Shown here one piece after another: positions 58,017-64,000 of a DNA stretch of 64,000 bases. The notes under the pieces were generated by a model. That model searched no databases. It was not told the DNA's origin and worked only from the letters and a program-made list of their open reading frames with translations. Source of the DNA: Thereva unica (Eukaryota; Arthropoda; Insecta; Diptera; Therevidae); NCBI GenBank assembly GCA_949987705.1, contig OX465281.1, positions 4,814,001 to 4,878,000 of the forward strand. Reading direction: 5' to 3'. How positions within the stretch are numbered: the stretch's first letter is position 1; every line of letters starts with the position of its first letter. A program made the position numbers and the translations under genes.

Positions 58017-58471
58017 GAATTCTAAAAACAGTCACAAGTCACAACGCAATCACAACTGTGTGTGGGGTGAGTTTAGAGTGTGGAGTCTAGAGTCGGTGAG
58101 ACAATTTGGTATTCTAATTTCGCAGTAACAAATCATGCCTATCAAAATTTTAAATGCATAAATAGCAAGTCACAAAAGTGTAAAGAACACGTTTCTTCAC
58201 AGACTCTACAGCAGACAAAGTCGATGAGAGGTGCTCGGACGTACACGTGCACTCTGTAGCACGGTACCAATATTTTTTGGCGTACGTTAGCTACATTGTT
58301 GTCCAGACTTTGTTTTATCTTATTATACGTATACAAATTCCTAATTTAAGGTGAATTTTTGTGCTTTTGTTTGTGACTGGCTTAAAATACCACAACAGCC
58401 AAAAGAGTCACAAACCATCAATTACAAGAACGATTCACAAAAGCTTGTGACTTATGACTAGTCACAATTCA
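58017..58471. mobile_element. MITE with GTCACAA-rich ends, short copy
   Basis: Shares both ends (AAAAACAGTCACAAGTCACA; GACTAGTCACAATT) and interior blocks (GATGAGAGGTGCTCGG, CCAATATTTT) with the element at 19542-20445, but is about half as long. No coding sequence. Confidence 0.65.
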
Positions 58472-58474
58472 GTC

Positions 58475-59568
58475 ACGCATCAGTCTTATCTCCTTTCGCC
58501 TGAAAAATATGCCAAAAATAATCCACTTTTAAATAAGAGAGGCATCGAAAAACAAATGGCCTCTCTATATAAACCAATAGGCCTATGAAAAAGACAAATC
58601 CACCATCAATACATGATCACAAATTGAGAGATTTTTGGAAGCAAAGCAGGTGGCTCTACGCAGGGTGACTTTGACAACATATAGAATGGTCGGCTAACAG
58701 AAAGGGAATAAATCCATGTGATTAAATGGAGTGTGTCTAAAGTAGCAAAGTAGTTACATCCAAACTTAATGAGTCCCTTTATATAATCCAGACCATGGCA
58801 GTTTTACAAAACTTCGGCTGTCAATTCAAGGTCTTGATCAAGGACCGCAGTGGCACACTGAAGCATTTAAATTGCAAACAGGGTCGTAGTTCTGAAATTA
58901 CTTTCTTATAAAATTCAGCACTATGTTACAGTTTCAAAATTGTCCGACTTAATCTCTGGTTATGTGGCTGCAGTTCTTGACAACTTATAAACGAGGACGT
59001 ATGCATCCAGACGCAAAAGCTTTTACGTACACTTTGGACATGGATGAAGGAAAGCTTGCGCCAATACAAATAATAAATTAATGGTTTGTGTGCGAATTTG
59101 GGGCAAAATTGTCACAAATACATACTTAACATCGTGCAGCTACGCAAAAGCTAAATTGTCTCATGAAAAAAGCTTGGACTCACTGAATTTTCAATAAACT
59201 TCCAAAAAACTTCTGCAAACTTCTTGGACGATAAAGTTGAAAGCTTCTTTCATTGAACTTGCTGAGCTTTTCAGAGCTTTTCAGATTGTATATGTGAAAG
59301 CCTTCGTTTATTTCATATGTCAAAGGAAGGAAAAGCACAAACCAAACGTTGTGACTTAATCTTTAGTCAGCTTTTCAATCTAAGAGTGGCCTTAACGGTG
59401 AGCCGAGCCGACATTGAAGTAAAATTGGAGCCAAGACATCTATATCTCGCCATACATGTATTTTTTGCTTGGTTATATGGTTATAAACATATATGTAGAT
59501 CCAAATTTTTACGCTCTTTAAGTAGGACTCGGTTACCGCTGAATCCCTATTGTTAAGAATGTCGGAAA
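58475..59568. other. No gene recognised
   Basis: Short frames only. GAGCTTTTCAGAGCTTTTCAG direct-repeat-like sequence near 59260-59285. Confidence 0.4.
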
Positions 59569-59576
59569 ACAGAGTC

Positions 59577-59751
59577 CATGATACAATAATTACAAGGTAA
59601 GCTCATAAGGGCCCCGTGACGTCACTCAGATCTTAGTTCACAAAGGAAAAAAGCTCTCTCGTGACGTCACTCAGATCTTTTCTCATATAAAAATGGTAGA
59701 AGCTTTTCAAGAGCTTTTCCTTGCGAGCCTACCTTGTATTATTGTACCATG
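59577..59751. mobile_element. 175-bp hAT-like MITE with two CRE palindromes
   Basis: Inverted ends CATGATACAATAATTACAAG (left) and CATGGTACAATAATACAAGG (right, reverse complement), then GTARGCTC on each side. Octamers ACAGAGTC (59569-59576) and ACAGAGAC (59752-59759) match at 7 of 8. GTGACGTCAC occurs twice (59616-59625 and 59661-59670) within a direct repeat that also includes TCAGATCTT. Confidence 0.85.
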
Positions 59752-59759
59752 ACAGAGAC

Positions 59760-61819
59760 TATTAGTTGACTTCACAGGTTGAATGCTTTTTTCGAAAGTC
59801 CATCTCGTTTACGTGTCACTGACTTTATGGCATGTAGAGGTCGATCCGAACTAAAAATATGTGGCTTACTGAAAAATTAGAATTTGAGATGAGTGCTGCT
59901 TTGCTTCTCGTTTTACCACCTTCGGCCAATAGAAAGATACCATTGCAGCTCTGCAAATTTTTCCACAATACCATATATAGTTCTGTTTATTATGAATATT
60001 ATGGCAATTGTGGGCAATTTGAAATGCAAACGAGATCCGCTTTTTGAAAACATAAATCAGGAGATAACGATTAAAGAAGTTCTAGATATAAAAAGAAACA
60101 AATACATCTGCATAAGTAGAAACGCATTTTGCAAGATGTATGACAGAATTTCGTACTAAGTAATTAACTTTCTGATAAGCCAATCGCTTATACTAATCAC
60201 CAATTAAAAATTAAAACTCCTAGGTTTAACCAGCACTAAAGTACAATCACACAAAAACACAACATCAATACATATATTTGCCTTTCCGTTTTTTCCCCTT
60301 GCAAATCTTCGCGCTTTTAACAAAAATCACTGCAAAATCCCACCAAAACGGTTTTTTTGAAAATATTTTAAATAAAACATAAAAGAACAAATTTTAAACA
60401 TAAGCTAAACTTCAGCCATAGACCGTTTTCAAAATTGGAAAAAAAAAAGAAAAACCAAAAACCAAAAAAAAAAAAACTGGTACTATGCATTTCAGCTTTA
60501 TTTTTGTGAAACATAAAATTCTCCTTGAAAAAAAAAATTTATTTCCTGAATTGCATAGTATTTGGAATTAATAATATTAAAACAACAAAAATATTTATTA
60601 AATTTGAAAACCAAAAAAAAAATTATTTTTAAAAACTCAAAATTGTTATTCAAAAATTTTTTTTTCTAATTTTTAATGGGAGCCTTGCTGTGAAAATTGG
60701 TCACTTTTGACACCAAAAAAAAAATGTAAAATGCAAAATTGAATATCAAAAATTCGATTTAGGCAAAATATGTTAAAAAAATGAAAAGTTGATGTAAAAA
60801 TAAAAAATGGAACAAATCAAAGAATAAAACAAAAATAGCATTAACGAAACAAAATGGAATAAAAAAAAGAAAAAAAAAAACAAATTCAAAATAATTGAAA
60901 AAAAAAAAGATTTTTATTCAAACAGTGTAAAAAAACAAAAAAACAAAAAATGAAACTATGTAATTCGCTTTATAAGATTTAAAAAAAAAAAAACAAAATG
61001 AAGAACGATCAAAATATAAAATGACAAAAAAAATAAATATGTTAGCCATACGATAACTCATAGCTGTTTACGAAGAACTCATTAAAGTGGCAAATAATTG
61101 TATCTAAACTGTTTATGAATAAAATAAAAAATAAAATAGCCAATTTAGCATAGATCGGGTTTTTATTGTTTTCAGTTGAATTGAATTGATCGTGGTGCTG
61201 TGGATCGTTGATTTGTGTTGATTGAAGATCGTTATCATTTGGTTTTCCAGCTTTGTTTGAGTTTTGACCGGATTCTCCAATCTTGATTCACTAAACCCTG
61301 ATTAGTCTATCTTACGAACGCGATCACGATCTTCTTTGGTATCTTGAAGAAAAAGCCAATCAACAACTACGTTTGAAAAGGTATGCAAGGAGATAGAGTA
61401 CAAGTGGAGTCCAAAGGAGCAGAAAGAAAAAGCGACACGTTGAAATGATCAGTGTAAGCCGAAGCGATAAGAAGATCGTAATAGTCCGATGCGGTTTAGA
61501 GCTCATTTCTGCAATGGCATCATCATCAATTGGTAGTACATCGTACTGGAGGCCCTGACCTCTCCTACAGAACTTCGAAACGCTTCTTTGTCATTATTTA
61601 TCTAATTACCAAAGAAGTAAAGTAGCCTAAGTGAGTAGGCGCGGTACTTTTTGACCTTTACCTTAATGAAGAAGAAGAAGAAAATGACCAATGTCCAGTG
61701 AGCACCTTCATATTGTCCAACACAAATAACCACAGTTTGTAAGGGAAGCTTTTAAACTAAGGTGTTCCTTTTTCTTCTTCTGGTTTTTTTTGGCGTCTTT
61801 GCAAGCAATGGATCTATTT
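59760..61819. other. A-rich non-coding tract
   Basis: Very A-rich between 60420 and 61050, with many poly-A runs. A GAA run at 61665-61683 after CTTTACCTTAATG could be another LINE 3' tail, but I found no target duplication. No gene. Confidence 0.45.
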
Positions 61820-62300
61820 GGTCTACTGTAACAACCCGGTCATTAAAACCTCCTGGGTTAAGGCTTTCGATGTAGTCTCACATTGGTTTAGGATTCATGC
61901 CTCAAATATCCTGGGAACTGCGAATTCGTAATGGAGTAGGCTTAATCTCCTCCGCGCTGTAGCCTTACCATGGCACAGCAAGTTCTTCGCTCTTTTGGGA
62001 GCCGCTCCACAGAACAGACAGATTCATTGAACTTCCAGTCCAAATCTGCTTAAATAAGACTCCTCTGTTGATCTGCCCGGCCGTTAAGCAATTTTCAAGC
62101 AGTGAATCTAGCGAATCCAGTAAAACCCACTTGAATATGCTTGTCTAAAACCATCTCGATCGCTTCCAGGAAAAAGGAAGAGAGGCTGATGAGTCGATAG
62201 GATTTTTCTCCCGTGTATGATATTCTCTCGGGAATAATTATCGCCTGGCATTCGGAGTCCATCGTTGGAAGTACATTCATGCAGTTCATACCTTCAGTTT
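61820..62300 (-). mobile_element. Decayed Jockey/R1-type LINE fragment
   Basis: On the minus strand SYTGEKSYRLISLSSFFLEA near 62.18 kb matches the YxxPKSFRPISLTSFLLK block of the reverse transcriptase, followed by IEMVLDKHI. Then LLCHGKATARRRLSLLHYEF near 61.95 kb resembles the C-terminal LCxCPALARRR block. The middle of the polymerase is deleted. Confidence 0.6.
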
Positions 62301-62304
62301 AAAG

Positions 62305-64000
62305 ACCCCTCACCAGAACCGCAAGCAGGATGTGCCTTTAGAGCAACATACGCTCTCCCTTGAAGGAAATGCTAACTGATGCTTTCGTGATCGTGTCACA
62401 TCTAAACACAGCACAACCAAGCCTCCAAACTACTGTAAATAATACTTCGCTTCCAAGGTGTTCGATGACAGTTCGAAGTTAAAGAGAGCTGGTCGTAAGC
62501 GGTTCCATCGAAGATTCAGGCAAAGTCGGAGCGTACAATTGTCTTTTCCTGGTAACCAGCTTCAGAGTGGCGGCTATCGCCAGATATGCAGAGAGCACAA
62601 GTCATAGTACACCTACAAATACACAATCCTCATCTCGCCTGAGGAAGAGCTATTCGCCAGTTAAGAGACGGTAATTGGCATGACCATAAATTCGTCGAAT
62701 GCCAGTCATAGCATACCGGTTTTAGGACTTCTAGGCAATCACACCTAACAAACTAGAAATTGGGCAGTACAATCTTGAATAATCACCACCCGAGAGCCAT
62801 AGAGGTCCTTGGCAAGATCTTCGATGGGTAGGTCGGTGCTGTGCATGAGAGAGACCAGGTTAATAAGATACATTATCAGGAGAGTGTTGACAAATGTAAC
62901 AAATGACTGACACAAAGTCAAGCCAACTCCAACGAGCTGCAGGAGGGACAGAAAAAATGTCGATCCTATCCTAAGATCAGATTAAGTAAAAGTCCAAAAG
63001 AGCCAAAATTTCCCAAGGACCCCTCAAGAAAATATCTGCCGCAAAGTGTTCATAAGCGACTGGTGAATCACAGCCAGGCCCAGAAAGGCTACTGTGCGAA
63101 GTAATCAGAAATCACTTGAAATTGGCTCAGATGGTCGAGGAGGCTTTGATAGGTGACATTACACTCGGAGGTTGAAACTAGACTATCAGAGATGATGTGG
63201 GACTATATACTTTCAGATGAGGTGAGTCAGTACCTATTCTGCACGTTGGTCAGAAGCTGCAGGCTTATCAAATGCGGAAACGAGGCCTAACAGGACATCT
63301 TAGGAAATGCTCACTAAGATCAGCGGCGCATGTGAGGGCAAGCTCTTCATAGCTTCAAAAAATCCGAGAAAACCCACGGCCTGTGTATAGATGCCAAAGG
63401 TAAACCTGAACACGAGGAAGCTCTAGCAGTGCCTCCAGGGACAAAACCCTGCCGACCCAATGAAGGACTGGGCGATCAGCAAAGCAGAGGGAGTGCAGAC
63501 GAAGCGCAGAATAATAGAATTTCATTGCTTCTCGGAGAATCCTAAGATTTGCTAAAGTGAAAGTATTCAAAAACAACAGCACATAGGAGGATCCTTCCAG
63601 TCTAGATGAACTGATGGGGAGACAAGCTGAAGCAGGCCACTCAAAGAGTATCTGCAGATTATTTAAAACGTGCAGATTTAAGAGATCTAAGAGCTCTAAG
63701 GTAGCCGCAGATAACTTTCGGATCTTTCTAAAGAACGAGAGGATAAGTCGAGATTGACTCAGACACGTCAAAAGGCCCAATTAATGCTTTGGCTCAGGGT
63801 TTTAATCCCACACACTCGTTCACCTAAGGCTAGGTGATTGTTTAGCCGACTACTGTGGTGGATGTTTAAAGCCATCTTGTGGAGTTTAAGCAGCTTCAGC
63901 CATATGAGGGGAATTAATGTACTGCGACTGTACATATCCACAGGACTATTTTCGGCATGAGACTATTTCTGAAAGTGGTTTTACTGACTTAGTATAACTT
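62305..64000. other. No gene recognised
   Basis: May hold more decayed LINE sequence, but I see no convincing block. The 141-codon minus frame at 63355-63780 is leucine-rich without a motif or initiation context; I leave it uncalled. Confidence 0.35.

Noticed and set aside
63355..63780. 141-codon leucine-rich minus frame
   Set aside because: Hydrophobic by composition; no LINE or host motif and no supporting exon structure.
1..64000. CRISPR array, prophage or bacterial operon
   Set aside because: No regularly spaced repeats with unique spacers, no dense co-directional genes and no ribosome binding sites; the gene content is eukaryotic.

Overview
The window looks like nuclear DNA from an insect, most likely a dipteran. 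The evidence is one split immunoglobulin-superfamily gene with short GT-AG introns, an AT-rich background, and debris of transposon families typical of flies: Jockey/R1/RTE-like LINEs, mariner, hAT, PIF/Harbinger and a Helitron/Helentron. There is no bacterial operon, CRISPR array or phage. I cannot name the species; a large repeat-rich brachyceran genome would fit.

Only one host gene is well supported. Two plus-strand exons at 56009-56187 and 56371-56691 encode the last Ig domain and a probable GPI-anchor tail of a surface adhesion-type protein. Upstream exons are not visible, so much of 1-56 kb may be intron or intergenic DNA. An A/T-rich 3' UTR-like stretch follows the stop codon. Open frames elsewhere are transposon fragments, frames through tandem repeats, or chance.

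Layout. 0-10 kb: tRNA-like and 5S-rRNA-like SINEs, a 574-bp hAT element (1770-2343), two decayed LINEs, and a TA-flanked MITE (9375-9895) holding a 5S-like copy. 10-13 kb: single-copy-looking DNA. 13-15.5 kb: a decayed Jockey-type LINE between two AAGCTT-rich minisatellites. 15.5-24 kb: mostly unique DNA with a tRNA-Lys-derived segment, a GTCACAA MITE and a longer copy of the 1.8-kb hAT element. 24-36 kb: a truncated LINE with target-site duplication, four more 5S-like copies, a TTA-flanked MITE, a hAT element with internal repeats, and a mariner relic carrying a 48-bp insertion. 37-40.5 kb: an RTE-like LINE 3' end, then two abutting TTA-flanked elements that each carry the start of a MADF-domain protein; the second was later split by a LINE. 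40.5-44 kb: mostly unique. 44-47.6 kb: Helitron endonuclease and Rep fragments between inverted ~460-bp arms of ~140-bp tandem repeats. 49-51.6 kb: LINE and mariner relics and a tRNA-like SINE. 53.7-54.9 kb: two tandem arrays. 56-57 kb: the Ig gene end. 58-64 kb: two MITEs, an A-rich tract and a LINE relic.

The features are layers of insertions, not a cooperating gene set. The most notable signals are the 5S-rRNA-derived repeat family, the paired MADF-bearing elements, and the rearranged Helitron in its inverted-repeat frame. All calls come from reading the sequence; no database was searched.
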